Source of the DNA: Liolophura sinensis
Taxonomy: Eukaryota; Mollusca; Polyplacophora; Chitonida; Chitonidae
Assembly (NCBI RefSeq): GCF_032854445.1
Contig: NC_088297.1
Coordinates: forward strand, 18,179,127-18,243,126
Reading direction: 5' to 3'
Length of the DNA stretch: 64,000 nt
Part shown: piece by piece, positions 42,760 through 54,649 of the stretch
Layout: every line of letters starts with the position of its first letter
Position numbering within the stretch: the first letter of the stretch is position 1
Program-made: the position numbers and the translations under genes
The notes under the pieces: model-generated
Databases searched by the model: none
What the model was told of the DNA's origin: nothing
The model's input: only the letters and a program-made list of their open reading frames with translations

Positions 42760-44520
42760 AACTATAGCCCTACACTAAGCAATATCCACCACTATTTAAA
42801 TCACAGCAAAATTTACAACTGCGGAATATTTTCCACACTACACTATATTTAAGACTTAGTCACCAACAGTGTCCACTCACGGCAAGTATATACAAAATAA
42901 ATAAATAAATAAAAAATTGGGCGTGGCAAATGTACAAATATATATTACAGTCATAGAGGTATACACAAACAGTATATTATAATACACTTATATATGAAGC
43001 AATCTCAGTGGCAGAGTAAAACAAGTGGGTATAGCTACCAAACAAACACAGAGGGTGTAGGCCGATGCCATCCCAGAGTTTTCTTCTCAGCCCCACATGT
43101 ACGTCCGCCGACCTGTCGTCTTCCCAATCGAGGGGGTGGGGGGTGGGGGGGGGGGGGAGATTTGCCCAGTATTATAATCTACCCTCAAAAATATTCATGA
43201 ACACCAAGAATGGTACTCGGGGCACTGATTGGCTAAGTTCCAACATCTATGTATAGAAATACTATACATGTACATGCCTATCTAATCTTACGGCAAACAA
43301 TCTAACTGTAAATAGATTTTAATAATAAGGTATAAACAATAACTTGTAGGTAAAGGGGAGATGAGCCCTGTAGAGTAACATGTTTACTTTCGCAAGTACA
43401 AGTTAATGCCCGTATTGAAACTCTTTAATATGAGTTTAACACTAAGGAAGGTCGTAAAGTAGACAACCTCGTCAAACGGCAGTTCACCGTGTGCAGTGAA
43501 TTACGATCGTGTGCAGTGAAACACTAACAACGAAAAATGATTTGGTGTCCTAAACCTGGTATGAAGGAGGTTTTATGCTAAAACCATGCCACAGCCAGTG
43601 AGGATTAATGTTGCTTTAACTGGAAAAGTGCTGTACGCAGTTTGTTACAACAAGACTCTGTCATAAAGTAATGGAAACTCAAATTGAATTCCTCACTTCA
43701 AAACATTAAAAAAATCGCTATAAAAATGCTCTTTGCAACCTAGCCAAAACTATATCTCATCACCAAACTTGGAGAAAAACTCCTTCAACATGTCAATGTA
43801 TTATACGTGAAATATGATCATCTAATTAAATAATCAAGTATTAAAATTCTTACGTTGGAAAGGGGTCCACGGAAACTGTATCCTTCAAAAGTTATAATCA
43901 AGGCGCCAAAAATAACTTGCGCTCATGAGTCCATAAAATATTGTCTCTATATGTTCAAAATCTTCCAAATATTCCGCAGAAAAATTCCAATTTAATTTAA
44001 GGATATCTCCAACCCATAAAATCTATGTCTACAGTATGGACAAGGCAGTAAGTTAAACTCTAACCTGCCATGCAATTGTATGAAGTAATACTCTCTCTAG
44101 CAAAATCGCCACATCACCCCCTCCTACAAAAAATGCTTGTCCCGAGCACTGAAGTGCTAGAATTGTGAAATTAGTACTGAAACGCACATTTATCAGTCCT
44201 ATATAACTGTATCTCAACAGTCCTTGGTAACCTGAAATATTCAGATAATGTTCATAGTTCATGTATCTGTCCTGACTAGACCCATGTCTCTATATACAAG
44301 TATGAGTACGGATTATGTAACTACAGTTTTAAACTTTGATATAAATGTGGTGAGAACTAATAATGAAATTTCGATTTTGTGTCCTAAAATGTTCACTCTT
44401 CACCGATTCTTCTATTCCCACACAGTACACACCGGAATGTCACTGGCGACTTGACAGTTTCCTCCTTGACTGGTCACCTTACCTCCCTCATAGGTGGTGA
44501 TCGTGGATATTGGTGTTCTT
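42760..44520. other. Non-coding stretch, nothing recognised
   Basis: AT-rich with one G-rich tract at 43132-43158 (several runs of three or more G, able in principle to form a G-quadruplex) and an (AAAT)n-like stretch at about 42895-42912. No coding region, RNA gene or element end recognised. Confidence 0.5.
43132..43158 (+). repeat. G-rich low-complexity tract
   Basis: GGGGGTGGGGGGTGGGGG-type run of about 27 bases; potential quadruplex former, or a region prone to sequencing length error. Confidence 0.8.
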
Positions 44521-44529
44521 GCTGGCTCA

Positions 44530-46180
44530 GGTTCCGATGAGGTACACATGAGTGGAGACTGTGCTCGTAACACCTATTGAGGTTGTCAAGGTTACAGATA
44601 ACAGTGAATCAACGCAAATTGTTACAGCGACAAACAAGCTGTTGGAAACTGGTGATGAGACAAATAAAGATGTACTTGTAGGCATGGGCCTTGGTGGCAG
44701 AAAAGTTCTGGGAGACTCCACTGGTGCCACAATGGAACTGGGTACACTCATGACAGTGGTAATGGAAGTCGTCGTTACTGCAGTGGTCTTGGGATCAAGA
44801 AAGGACCAAAAATCCTTCGTCTGCAACGTGTCTATTTCTGACATGGAAAGTGAAAGGGCTGCAATCTCCCCAATCTCATTTGGTGTGTCGTCCTCAGACT
44901 CTGTCAGGGATAAATCCACTTGGACACCAACAGGCTTGGGAACAGTGATCTTGTTGAAAAAAAGGTTCGTCGGCCAGCGGTGGGCCGGGACTGGCGGATG
45001 TAGCAGATGTTGCTTTTGCCACAACTTTCGTCGCTCTCCTTATTACCCAATGGGTGGCTGGATAGGTCTCAAGGTGTTTGAACAAACAGGGCTAGTTCAT
45101 TGCTGGTTGATTACAGTAAGGCCACTCCTTAGGCTACAGGTCACCTTGTGCCGATATAGGCTAGATCTTCATCTATATAGGTTGTCCCACATGCACGATG
45201 ATGAGATGGTTCAGACATCTGTGACAAAATTATTAAACTTTCTTCTTAGCTGTGGGTTGTTGTTGGAGCCGGTATACTGTATCATCAAGTTTACCCATAA
45301 CCTGATATGGTCCAGTCCAACAACATGCCAACTTGGGACGTAAGCTTTTTGTGATGTGCATTATCGTACAGCCAAACAGCATCGCCTATTTTAAATGTCC
45401 ACCCCTTATTGCCGACGTTATAATTTCGCTTCTGATGCTTAACATTTTTCCGTTGAACCTGGCGAGCTCTTCATGTGCGATTTCCATGCGCTCACGCAAT
45501 TCAGCAGCATGGTCTATTCCCTCGTTGCTGGCATCTGTGTTGGTCGGCCGGTGATGAAATCTAGAGGTAAGTTTATTTCTCGTCCTAACACCATCATAGT
45601 TGGAGATTGCTGTGTTACGTCATGAAGTGATGATCTGTAAGACATCAGAGCAAAAGGCAGTTGTTCGTCCCAGTTACCTTGATCCTTGTCTATCATCATA
45701 GCCAGTCGATCCTCTAAGGTTCGATTTAAACGTTTAACCATTCCGTTAGATTGCGGATGCTATAGACTTGACTCGAAATTAGTATGACACAAGAACCTGT
45801 GTCCACAAGAAATGAAACCATGTTACTCCCTATAAATCGAGTAACAAACATCCCACTACCTAGATTCTCCATCCCTATTTCAAGCACCAGTTCTGAACTT
45901 GAAGACCTCGGATGATCCACAGATTTCATAGTTATGTTCAACCCCGATGAACTCTCTCTGCAAGTACTAAAATTTGTATTGTCTAACATCTGTGAAGTTA
46001 ATATCTGTTATGGGGGCAGCCTGGAATTTGCAGCTGATCCTCGCGCCCCCCTGGGTCAGTTATCCCCATTTTTCCGAGAAGTGTTGATGTTTCCCTTTGT
46101 TCAGAGGACATTCACGTCGGTAATGTCCATATCGGTGACATTGGAAGCATTCAACATCTGTCTTTGGCGATGACGCCGTT
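44530..46180 (-). pseudogene. Ty3/gypsy remnant lacking reverse transcriptase
   Basis: Minus strand from 46180: a CCHC knuckle 'CFQCHRYGHYRREC', a stop, then (45990-45770) protease sequence 'GMFVTRFIGSNMVSFLVDTG'. Without any RT or RNase H, the sequence goes directly into integrase C-terminal sequence 'HPQSNGMVKRLNRTLEDRLA', 'DQLPFALMSYRSS'-like and 'MMVLGREINLPLD' (45760-45514), then 'GDAVWLYDN' and 'CCWTGPYQV...DDTVYRLQ' (to about 45230) over several frames. The rest to 44530 is unrecognised 3' sequence. About 2 kb of pol has been deleted at about 45765. No LTRs found. Confidence 0.75.
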
Positions 46181-46184
46181 AGAT

Positions 46185-47601
46185 ATATCAGAACATTCAT
46201 AGACTGCAAACTCTTCTACTATTTGGTCAATACTACAGTCTTGGGGAATAAGAGCTGGAAATTTCTCTAAAAAGAAGTTCAGATCCTCCAGGCTAGAAGC
46301 ATGTTGTAGTTTTGCATCAGCAACCTCAGCATGTTTAAGGTAAATGTCATTTACTGGTAACTTATCCACGAGGTAGTTGCAGACGGTTATGAAGTAAGTT
46401 TTCACGTCACTATAGAACTGCTTCACTCGACTCTCTCTTAGTCTATTCTTATCCTACTCACTAATGAAAGTAGTTGCTGCCTGACCAATGATCAAGTCTT
46501 TATCATCCTTCTGATTACTACCAGTCTTATAGTCAACCTCCAGGACATTATCTTTCATTGCTTTAGGTTTGATAAAACGAACCATTACAGTCTTTATCAA
46601 CTTCACCAAAGACCTCTGCAGGATGTGAATTTTTGGCTCATCTGATTGTAGGCCAACCAGCACTGGATCAAACATCTTGACGGTGTAGTTAAGAAAGAGA
46701 ACATACAACTTATTTGTTGGAGACTTGACGAATTTAAGGATGTTTTCAACTTTTTGGTGGCATAGGATTCTGTGGACTCCTTCGTGTTTGGCTTCAGTTT
46801 CTTCTGTTGGGTCTCCTTTTCAGATTTAAAAAACTCTTTTAATGCATCCCAATTGAGTAATAATCTTTCTAAGCACCGACCTATGCTTAGCCATCTAGTG
46901 CAAACATGCTTAAGCATCTTCTTTTGATCACTGTCACTTAGTTGTTGGATAGTTCCAAAGTCATGTTGTCTTTTTTCACTTTTTTGAAAGTAGTACCAGA
47001 TGCCTTGAAGGACATCAGCAACATCTGGCAAACATTTGGATCCTTTTTCAGCTGCAATATGTACTAGATGTAAGCAATATCCTGCTAAATACACATTTTC
47101 ATGCTGTTTCTTTATAAATGCAAAAACACCATTTTTCTTTCCAGTCATCACAGGGGCATTGTCAGTGCCTAGAGCCAGGCAATTGGTCCAGCTAAGATTA
47201 CAAGACTGAATTTCCACATTCAGTAAATGGAAAATATTCTCTCCTGTTGCACGGCCTTTGCAAATAGGAAGGCACAGCAGCTCCGAGTTTACAAGTCCAG
47301 TTGATGGATCAACAGACCTAATCACAAGTGGAAATTGCTTGCTGGAATTATCATTGCTACCATCTGTTGAAACAGTGAAAGCTGTGTTCTTTAACCTCAG
47401 AGACAGTTTCTCCTCCTGGGCACTTGCTAATGATTTAACAAATGCAGTCGCCTTCTTTCTTCCACATCGCATCTGTCCCAGCAACTTTGCTATCTGGGAA
47501 CATTAGCTTGAAGCCTTCTACTAGTGTATCGGCAGAAGCCAATGGCAAGTTATGGTGTACTATCATCTGGCACATCAGAGCCTCCGCTCGAGTTACAGAC
47601 A
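46185..47601 (-). pseudogene. hAT-like transposase gene, exon 2
   Basis: On the minus strand, after 'ttctctgtttcag' (3' splice site ending at 47602): 'VTRAEALMCQMIVHHNLPLA', 'FKLMFPDSK', then a one-base frameshift at about 47480 and 'LGQMRCGRKKATAFVKSL', 'FTVSTDGSNDNSSKQFPLVI', 'CLALGTDNAPVMTGKKNGVF', 'YLAGYCLHLVHIAAEKGSKC' and 'CTRWLSIGRCLERLL'. The STDGS and GTDNAPVM aspartates and the CxxH motif are typical of DUF4371/hAT-type DDE transposases. A further shift at about 46750 leads to 'VLFLNYTVKMFDPVL', and to 'VKQFYSDVKTYFITVCNYLV' at the end. The final glutamate/dimerisation region was not identified. Confidence 0.7.
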
Positions 47602-48646
47602 CTGAAACAGAGAAGAGAAAAATAGGTCGTCTTAGAATGAACACTTCAGAACATTAATGTTATTTTATATAGCATACACGTTTTAAAGATTATTGTTCTA
47701 CATAAGTAGGCCTATGTCACACTACCCCATTTTTAGTACATTATTTTTAAGACATAGTGATACTAAAATGCTGATCTCCTTACAACAAAAATGAGACATA
47801 ATAATTAATAGGCCTACGTCAGATACTCATGGATACGTTTTTTTAGGCATGAGACCTACTGTACATGTAATTTAAGTGTCAAATAAAAAAAAGATAATTA
47901 TAATAAAAAAAATTCCTGTAGACAGAACTAGACCATCCTTATATTCCTTGCAATGATTGAATGAATAAATCAGAAGTGCAAATTACATTATCTGTGCTGA
48001 ATATTATCATGAATCAAAAATTGTTTAAAAGAGCCTTTCACCGTTTTTTTTTTGGTACCTTTCCAATAAGCACAGTTTAATATTTTTGCAAGGTAAAAAA
48101 AAAATAATTACCATTCAAAATATTTTCCAAACGAGCACACTTTTCATATCAAAGTATCCCTTTATAAATTTATTTATTTAGTTTTTTTTTCACTGTTTTT
48201 TTTTATTCTGGCGTATTCAAAGACTTGGGTTTTGGTTAAACATAAAATTAGCTATGTTATGAGGGTACAAACTGTAAATGTATGCTTTGGAAGTCATAAA
48301 TCAATATTTTAAAAATCATCTAAGCGTTCCATTACATGGCCTCATCAAGACCACAGCACTGAAAGATCTATTTTCATCGCGCGTCTGTGTGTAATAGTTT
48401 GATAATTGATAAAAGCATGGAAACTGACGATATATATATTTAAGTCTGCAACTATCTATATAGCTAGCCTAGTGGAGTTTTAATTCGCTAAAGTGGTTTG
48501 CAAAACAGCTAGACTCTTACAACAGGTGTTGTAGTTGTTGTAAATTGAACTACGTGTACTGAAAGCGAAAGAGAAAAATTCGAAGCGAAATGAGAAAAAA
48601 GGAAAATGGTCATGCCTTTTAATTCACATACTGACAGTGAACTTAC
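47602..48646 (-). other. Intron of the hAT-like gene
   Basis: Minus-strand sequence bounded by GTAAGT at 48646-48641 and CTGTTTCAG at 47602. AT-rich with long T/A runs; no other feature recognised inside. Confidence 0.6.
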
Positions 48647-49040
48647 AATCATCCGAATGATTTGATGGTGTAGCGAAGTACTGCTGAATAGAAACTCCTT
48701 TCCGCCCATTTTCTATTTTTGTGTGCTTGTCGGACTTGCAGTGCCGGGAGATGTCATTTCCTCCGCCATGTGCTATGGAGAGGTCACATCTGCAAATTTT
48801 GCAAAATGCGAATCCTTGCCCTTTTTGAGACTTGATAATGCACGGCCATTTCTGGCTGTATGCTGATAGGAAATCTTGACATTTTTTCTTTGATAACGAT
48901 GTGTCGGTATTACGGATCACATCGCCAGTCCGTTTGACAGATTCACGCCGACTTTTGACAGCTTCCCGCCTCATCCATTTTCTCAGTTCATGCCGCAGGA
49001 TGACCTGGTGACTGCGCATGCGCACGTCAATACCGGACAT
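48647..49040 (-). pseudogene. hAT-like transposase gene, exon 1 (BED-type finger)
   Basis: Minus strand from the ATG at 49040 ('MSGIDVRMRSHQVILRHEL'). A basic N-terminus is followed by 'KKCQDFLSAYSQKWPCIIKS' and a BED-like finger 'AFCKICRCDLSIAHGGGNDI' ending 'SRHCKSDKHTK' (CxxC...HxxxxH). The C-terminal part 'SIQQYFATPSN' is also common in this family between finger and core. The reading frame is uninterrupted and ends at a GTAAGT donor. The finger would bind transposon ends. The start may be internal, since the frame is open only from here. Confidence 0.65.
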
Positions 49041-49269
49041 TCGCGCGTGGTCGGAAACAGTCGATGTAAGCGCTTGATTTCAAAGTTATGTAGTAGCTGA
49101 CAGGCTGCTATCACGTAGGCCCTACCATCCAGCAAACAAGCGGCGCAAAATATCGAGTTGGAACAGTAGAAAAGTCGCTCTTTCACACACATCAGTCCCA
49201 TTAAGCTTATAAGATTTAAATTTACAGATTCCGTACTCTTGCCTTCAGCAAAATCGTAGTTTAAAGGCA

Positions 49270-51860
49270 GCTACCGTAATTTCGTAATATCGAGTAAAAT
49301 TCGGAAAATACGGCAAAATACGGAAGGTGCACAGGTCTGCTTGCTACTTTTAAGGCAGAATATTGAATACTATCAATTCGGTGTAGTAGAGTTTTGCACG
49401 CGGATTGATAGACTATTGCACTATAGTCTATTTTGGAGCGAATTAGACACTGGTACATTTTTATGAGTGTGGTTTTGTTGGCTCCCCATTTAGTGCCTGA
49501 AATGCATCTCATAAGATTGAGATCGCGTTGGCATCTAATTGTGAGGTCATCTATATGATCTTTCCATGTTAATCTGCTATCAAGAATCATACCTAGGTAT
49601 TTCACTTTTTCTTTGATTTCAGTTTTCTTTTTACCTAAGAAAAATTTAATATTCACTTTTCTTCTGTTTGTAAAAACAATACCTGTCGTTATAGTGGCTG
49701 AGAATTTAAATCCCCAGTGGTCGGCCCAGTTCGATATGGTGTTTAATGTTTTCTGTATAGCATCTTTTATTTTCTTTATAGATTTGCCTGTTTTCCATAT
49801 TGCCGCATCGTCAGCAAATAGTGACTGCTGTATTTTTGGATGGTTACTGTCTATTGTATTTGCTAAACCGTTTATCAGAATGCTAAATAACGTCGGGCTT
49901 AGTACGCTCCCTTGAGGTGTACCATTTTGTTGAGTGTTTCTTTTAGATGAAGTTTGTCCAAGTCTGACTTTAAAGTTCCGATTTCGTCGGAAATCATATA
50001 TCCAATGTTGGATTCTTCATTTTATCCCAAGTTGATCGAATTGGAGTATAACTCCATCCTGCCAAACGAGGTCGAAGGCTTTTTCAATATCTAGAAAAAC
50101 AGCCAGAGTGAATTCGCGCCTACTTATCCCCTTTCGGATTTGATGTTGTAATTTTGTTAGATGGTCGTATGTACTTCGTCCTTTTCTAAATCCACTTTGT
50201 GTTTCATTTAGTACTTTATTTTTAGCAAGATGAAATTATTGTCTGTTTTTGACCATAGTTTCCATTAGTTTACATAGGCATGACGTGAGTGATATTGGGC
50301 GGTAGGAGGAACTATCTGATGGGTTTTTTCCAGTCTTTTGGATGGGAATGACAGTGGACGATTTCCAACTTTGTGGCAGCTGTTTTTTCCTCCAACTTGT
50401 ATTTATGAGTTTTAGTATTATATTTTGTGTTTTTAGCGGTAAGTGTTTCAGGATTTTGTAGCCTAATTTGTCTTCGCCTGGTGAGGCCTATAGTGAATGG
50501 CTTTGTGATATTCCTGTACGGAGAAATCTTTGTTAAGGTCATGTTCAACGTGATCGTCGGGCTCTAGTTGTAGAAATGTGTTATCTTTGATTATTTTGAA
50601 CGTTGGATTAAGGTTTCGATCGCTGCTATTTTCTGCGAAGGTTTTTGCGAGGCATTCTGCTTTTTCCTCATTGATTTTGTGTTTGTGGTCCAAAGTTGGG
50701 ATTGGATTGATGGTTTTGCCTTGTATATGTTTGAGTTTGTTCCATACCTGCTTTAAATTTGTTTTTGTATCAAGTGTTCCACAGTAGTTCTCCCAGTATT
50801 TGGCTTTGGCACGGGAGACTGATTTTTCGGCTTCAATTTTGAAGTTTTTGTATTTTTCGTGGTCTGTATGTAATCTGGTTCTTTTGAATTTACGCAGTGC
50901 TCTTTTTCTGTTTCTTATATTTGCAGCACATTCACTGTTCCACCAGGGAACAGGATTTGCAGCCCTTTTATGCTGGGAGGAAGTAGGGATGTGTTGTTCT
51001 GCAATCCTGAGTATATTATCAGTAAGTTTTTGGTTGAATAGGTCTATATCGGAGAGGCAGTCATCATCAATGAATATATTTTGGCAATCTTTCTTAAAAT
51101 TTTCCCAGTTTGCTTTGTGGAACAGAAATTTGGGGTTGTTGAGATTTACTTCAGGTTGAGGTGACATACCAAGTTCTGTCATGATAGCGAAATGGTCACT
51201 CCCGAGTGTATCTGGTATAACATTCCAGCTTGATTTAGGTGCGAGATCGGGTGTGGTAATAGTGAGATCTATTGCTGAAGTGTTGCCTGTGACGAAGTCT
51301 ATTCTTGTTCCCTCGCCGTCGTTTAGGAAGACTAGGTTGTGTTTTTCTAACCATGCTTGTACTGTGTTGCCACGATCGTCACTGTGTTTACACTTTGCAT
51401 CCCATAAAGGGTTATGGCTATTGAAATCGCCGCAGATAATAGCACTCGGGCTGAACATGGAAATAATATTGTCCAGTTCTGTTTTGGATATTTTCCTCAT
51501 ACTTCCGGGAGAGTATATGTTTATAATATGGATTGGTTTATTTTCGTGGTATATTTGAATAGCTTGCCATTCAAGTAAGTCATTTACGTTATTCGAGCCC
51601 ATATACAGGTGTATGATGTTTTCCTTGACAAGGATAAGATTTCCACCCAGACGGTCTTGTAACCTATCACATCGGTATGCTTTATAGCCGGGGATATTGA
51701 ATTTGTTCTTGGGGTTGTTTCCTGGTTTGAGGAAGGTTTCCTGAATACAAATAACCTCGGGGTTAGTTTCAGAGGTAAGTACTTTAAGGTTGTCTCCGTT
51801 TTTTTGAATGCCGCGGGCATTCCATTGTAGGATTTTGATGTGATTTTGATTGAATTTATT
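49270..51860 (-). pseudogene. LINE ORF2 (endonuclease and reverse transcriptase)
   Basis: From about 51850: 'ILQWNARGIQKNGDNLKVL', 'VICIQETFLKPGNN', 'GYKAYRCDRL', then an open frame (51602-50463) with 'IHIINIYSPGS', 'SAIICGDFNSHNPLWDAK', 'LGSDHFAIMTEL' and 'NPVPWWNSECAANIRNRKR'. These endonuclease residues are all intact. After a shift at about 50490 comes the RT: 'SSYRPISLTSCLCKLMETMV', 'QSGFRKGRSTYDHLTKL', 'AVFLDIEKAFDLVWQDGV', 'GTPQGSVLSPTLFSI' and 'SLFADDAAIW' at about 49820, then 'KVKYLGMILDSRLTWKDHID' and 'KMYQCLIRSKIDYSAIVYQS'. A few stops and shifts interrupt the RT. Confidence 0.85.
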
Positions 51861-51905
51861 GATCGAAATTTGGAGCCATACGGTTGATCATTGTTGGGGC
51901 TGTAA

Positions 51906-53007
51906 TTATATTGACGTATTTAGTCGTTCTGATATTTTGGTTGGAGTAGATGCCTTCTGGGTAAATTTTGGGTTCATTCCCCATTCAATTATTTCTTTTG
52001 GGGTGAATTTCCAATTTAGAAAGTCATGTGCGATATTGGATATTATGTCAGTTTTGGTTCTGTTTGTTGTCCGTTGATTGTGAACGGAGTTGATCACTAT
52101 ATTTATAAAACCCAGAAATTCCAGTTTACTCATGATAATTTGGTCGGTTTGTTCGGTTGCGGTTTCCTGTGCATGATTTTCTAGTTCACTTTGCGCTGTC
52201 ATTTTGTCCTTAGAGGTGGGTTTTTGTGTCTGCCTTGCTTGTTTGACAGCTTCGGCGTAACTTACTCCTTTGTCTGCCTTTATAAACTCGATTGTTTTGG
52301 CTCTTTTGTATGCGCTGCACCCTTTATATCCTGCTGAGTTTACAGTTTGCGCAGGTGGTCTTTGTTTCTGTACAATTTTGATATTCATGTTTTCCTGAAC
52401 ATTTGGGGCAAACTATGTCGGATTTACAAACTTTCTTTGTGTGACCAAATTTTTGGCACTGGTAGCAACGTCTAGGTGCTTCATAGAAAGGTTTCACAGT
52501 AATGTTGTGCAGGGACAGCTGGACTGTTTCTGGTAATTTTAATCCTTTAAAGACAATCATTACGCTTGTTGTTAGTGTGTTCCCCTTACTAAGACGTTTT
52601 GCATGCAGAACATTTTGATCTTTGAGCTTATTTATCAGATCTTCCAATTTGGTATTTAGGTCAATGCCATATATTACACCTTTACATTGTGTTCTTCGAG
52701 GTGTATAAGGTTTAATATTTACTGGTTTGTCTGCTAGAAGGTCAACATGTAAAAGTTTCTGGAATTGCGTTTCGGATGTGCAACGGATTTTAAGGTCACC
52801 GCCAGGTAGTTCAGTAACGCTGTGGACATCCCCAGCTTTCTTTTTCAGGTCTTGGGCTAATTTCTGTTTAGGGAATTGGCTAGCCCTCATATTCACTAAA
52901 CTGTGAATAATTGCTATAAAGCTAACAATGTTTGTAGGAGGGCTTTGGGCGAAACGCTTCGGTGACCTGTTCAGTTCAGGGATATCAGTAGCCTTGCGTT
53001 TAGCCAT
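51906..53007 (-). pseudogene. LINE ORF1 (CCHC protein)
   Basis: ATG at 53007 ('MAKRKATDIPELNRSPKRFA'), followed by an RRM-like region ('RTQCKGVIYGIDLNTKLEDL', 'MIVFKGLKLPETVQLSLHNI') and knuckles 'CYQCQKFGHTKKVC', 'CPKCSGKHEYQNC' and 'CANC...'. A frameshift at about 52330 disrupts the third knuckle. The frame then continues as 'VSYAEAVKQARQTQKP' and a helical C-terminus to 51906. It is nearly complete. Confidence 0.8.
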
Positions 53008-53332
53008 GTTAGATGGGGTCGAGGGATTGTCGAAAGTTTGCTGGGTTAAGACTTCTTAAACTGAAAAAGGAAAGGAGTAATGAAACGATTATACTTAGCT
53101 GTTTTGCTTCTTTCTTTCTTCTTATGGAAAGGAGTGTAAGGGTTTACGTTTCTGGTTTACGTTTCTTGTTTTCCTTTCTTCTTCTGTTGCCTGTCTTTCT
53201 TGGTTGCCTGGTAGGAAGCTCAGTGTTCTACCGTAAAGCTCAGTGTTGTATATCAAGTGGCTGAAACAGCCAAATCTTGTCTCTTTCCCGACTTTATACG
53301 TCTATCTTACTCTCTCCCGTCGTCTTCGTTCA

Positions 53333-53417
53333 CTGCGGCACGTCTCTTCAGTGGCTGCTGCACGTCTCTTCAGTTGCGGCACGTCTCTTCAGTTCGGCAC
53401 GACTCTTTAGCTTCAGG
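53333..53417 (+). repeat. Short tandem repeat in the LINE 5' leader
   Basis: Four imperfect units of about 20 bases built around 'gcggcacgtctcttcagt'. Tandem monomers in a 5' leader are known in several LINE families and may affect promoter strength. Confidence 0.75.
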
Positions 53418-53524
53418 TCTGTTTTTTTTGTTTATTTACTGGTTTTAGGGCCACTTTCCTGGGGGATATCCAGGAAAGTGGCCCTAAAACCAGTAAATAA
53501 ACAAAAAAAAAACAGCTTCAGGTC
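53409..53524. repeat. Near-perfect hairpin insertion with 11-bp direct repeats
   Basis: Arms of 44 and 46 bases (53419-53462 and 53470-53515) are exact reverse complements except for the length of a T/A run, with a 7-base loop. The landmark is 'gggccactttcctgg' paired with 'ccaggaaagtggccc'. The 11-mer agcttcaggtc occurs on both sides (53409-53419 and 53514-53524), overlapping the outermost arm bases. It looks like a tiny foldback element with a target duplication, or an assembly foldback artefact. Confidence 0.8.
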
Positions 53525-53539
53525 GTCGTCTTCACCGGC

Positions 53540-53903
53540 TTTTATCCTAGCCACGCGGAACTCAACCGCGCGCTGATTGGTCCGTCTTTTCTTACACCAC
53601 CCCCTGCTCGCACGCTGATTGGTCCGTTTTGCGGGCCCTCCATTGGTCCGTTTTGGGGCAAATCCCGCTCACCCAATGGTCCGTGTTTGGCGACCAAGAG
53701 CTGTCCCACTCCACTTTACAAGCCGACGTTTTGCCTCTTTTTTTTCTCTATACCCCTATTCCCCCTATACTCTACTGTACTCTATGCCACTACACGCTAG
53801 TATACCCCAACCAGCACCGGCGTGAAAAAACCCACCACGTCACCCCGATGGAAGAGGTGACGTCACACTGACCAGCCCTCCGGGCTGGCAGGTGGTGACG
53901 TCA
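53540..53903 (-). promoter_or_regulatory. Promoter-like region: CRE, CCAAT and TATA-type sites
   Basis: Read on the minus strand: TGACGTCA at 53903-53896 and 53865-53858; CCAAT boxes at 53646-53642, 53622-53618 and 53580-53576, each in the context ACGGACCAAT; then GGATAAAAG (53547-53540) about 30 bases downstream of the last CCAAT. This order is that of a strong RNA polymerase II promoter. It points toward the LINE ORF1 at 53007, so it may be the element's own promoter or a captured host promoter. Confidence 0.55.
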
Positions 53904-53988
53904 CCCTCAGCACCACAAAAAAACACCTCCAAAAACCACCACAAAACTCCACCGCCTCAATGCGACACCAAACGTACATTCTCAACTA

Positions 53989-54255
53989 CTGACACCAAAT
54001 CCAGAGAATATGACCACAGAAACGTGTTAGGCAACATGAAGGTAAAAAAAATGAAGCTTATAACTTGGAAGCATACGGTTATGTTATTGGATTGTCTTAC
54101 AGAATGGCTTATCACGTCACACAGTTGTCTGTTGGTATTGGCAGTCATACCTTTTCATGTATGTGCAGAAGCGAGTAGCGGCCGGCGACGACTTAGCGAG
54201 CATGATGTCAAGTGGGCTTAGATTAGCCATACAACGCTAACAGTGATGTCCCAAT
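53989..54255 (+). repeat. Duplicated segment, copy 1 (order X-Y)
   Basis: Part X ('caccaaatccagagaatatg' to 'cttggaagcatacggttat') is followed by part Y ('ggattgtcttacagaatggc' to 'gatgtcccaataatt'). Both recur at 54650-54945 in the reverse order Y-X, same strand. Confidence 0.8.
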
Positions 54256-54649
54256 AATTAATTTATTCATTTTACATCAATCCGTTTAAACAGGTGGGCT
54301 TCGATTAGCCATACAGTGCTAAAGCCTGTTCCCCGTCTATATCCGTGTCAACAAGCGGCCCAGAGTTATTCCCCCTGAAATTCTCTGAACAAAATGCGGC
54401 ATGTGTTTATACTGCATGATCGTATGATAAATATGTCAGTTTCAGTCGACGGCCTGCATGTCTAGAATTATGTTGTACAAAAAACATCACATGAGTTCTG
54501 CAAAAAACAGCAGGGTGGCTATCTGGGTGGCTGAAAATGACACAAATCCAACGAATACACTATCGCTGACATCGATTTGACAACAGGCATTGTCCTGTGT
54601 AGTATTCAAAAATAGAAAAAAACAAATTTTTTTTCGCGTGGTTCTAGCT

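Larger units (their letters stand above)
49270..53520 (-). mobile_element. I/Nimb-like LINE, 3'-truncated (copy with promoter-like 5' end)
   Basis: A LINE on the minus strand with a recognisable 5' leader (53007-53520), ORF1 (51906-53007) and ORF2 (49270-51860). ORF2 stops in the region after the reverse transcriptase ('QYSALKVASRPVHLP'), so RNase H and the 3' tail are missing. LINEs are usually 5'-truncated, so a copy with a preserved 5' end and missing 3' end indicates a later deletion or rearrangement at about 49270. Confidence 0.8.

Noticed and set aside
44552-45343. 263-residue plus-strand frame
   Set aside because: It is antisense to the gypsy remnant, and its composition looks like a shadow of that sequence.
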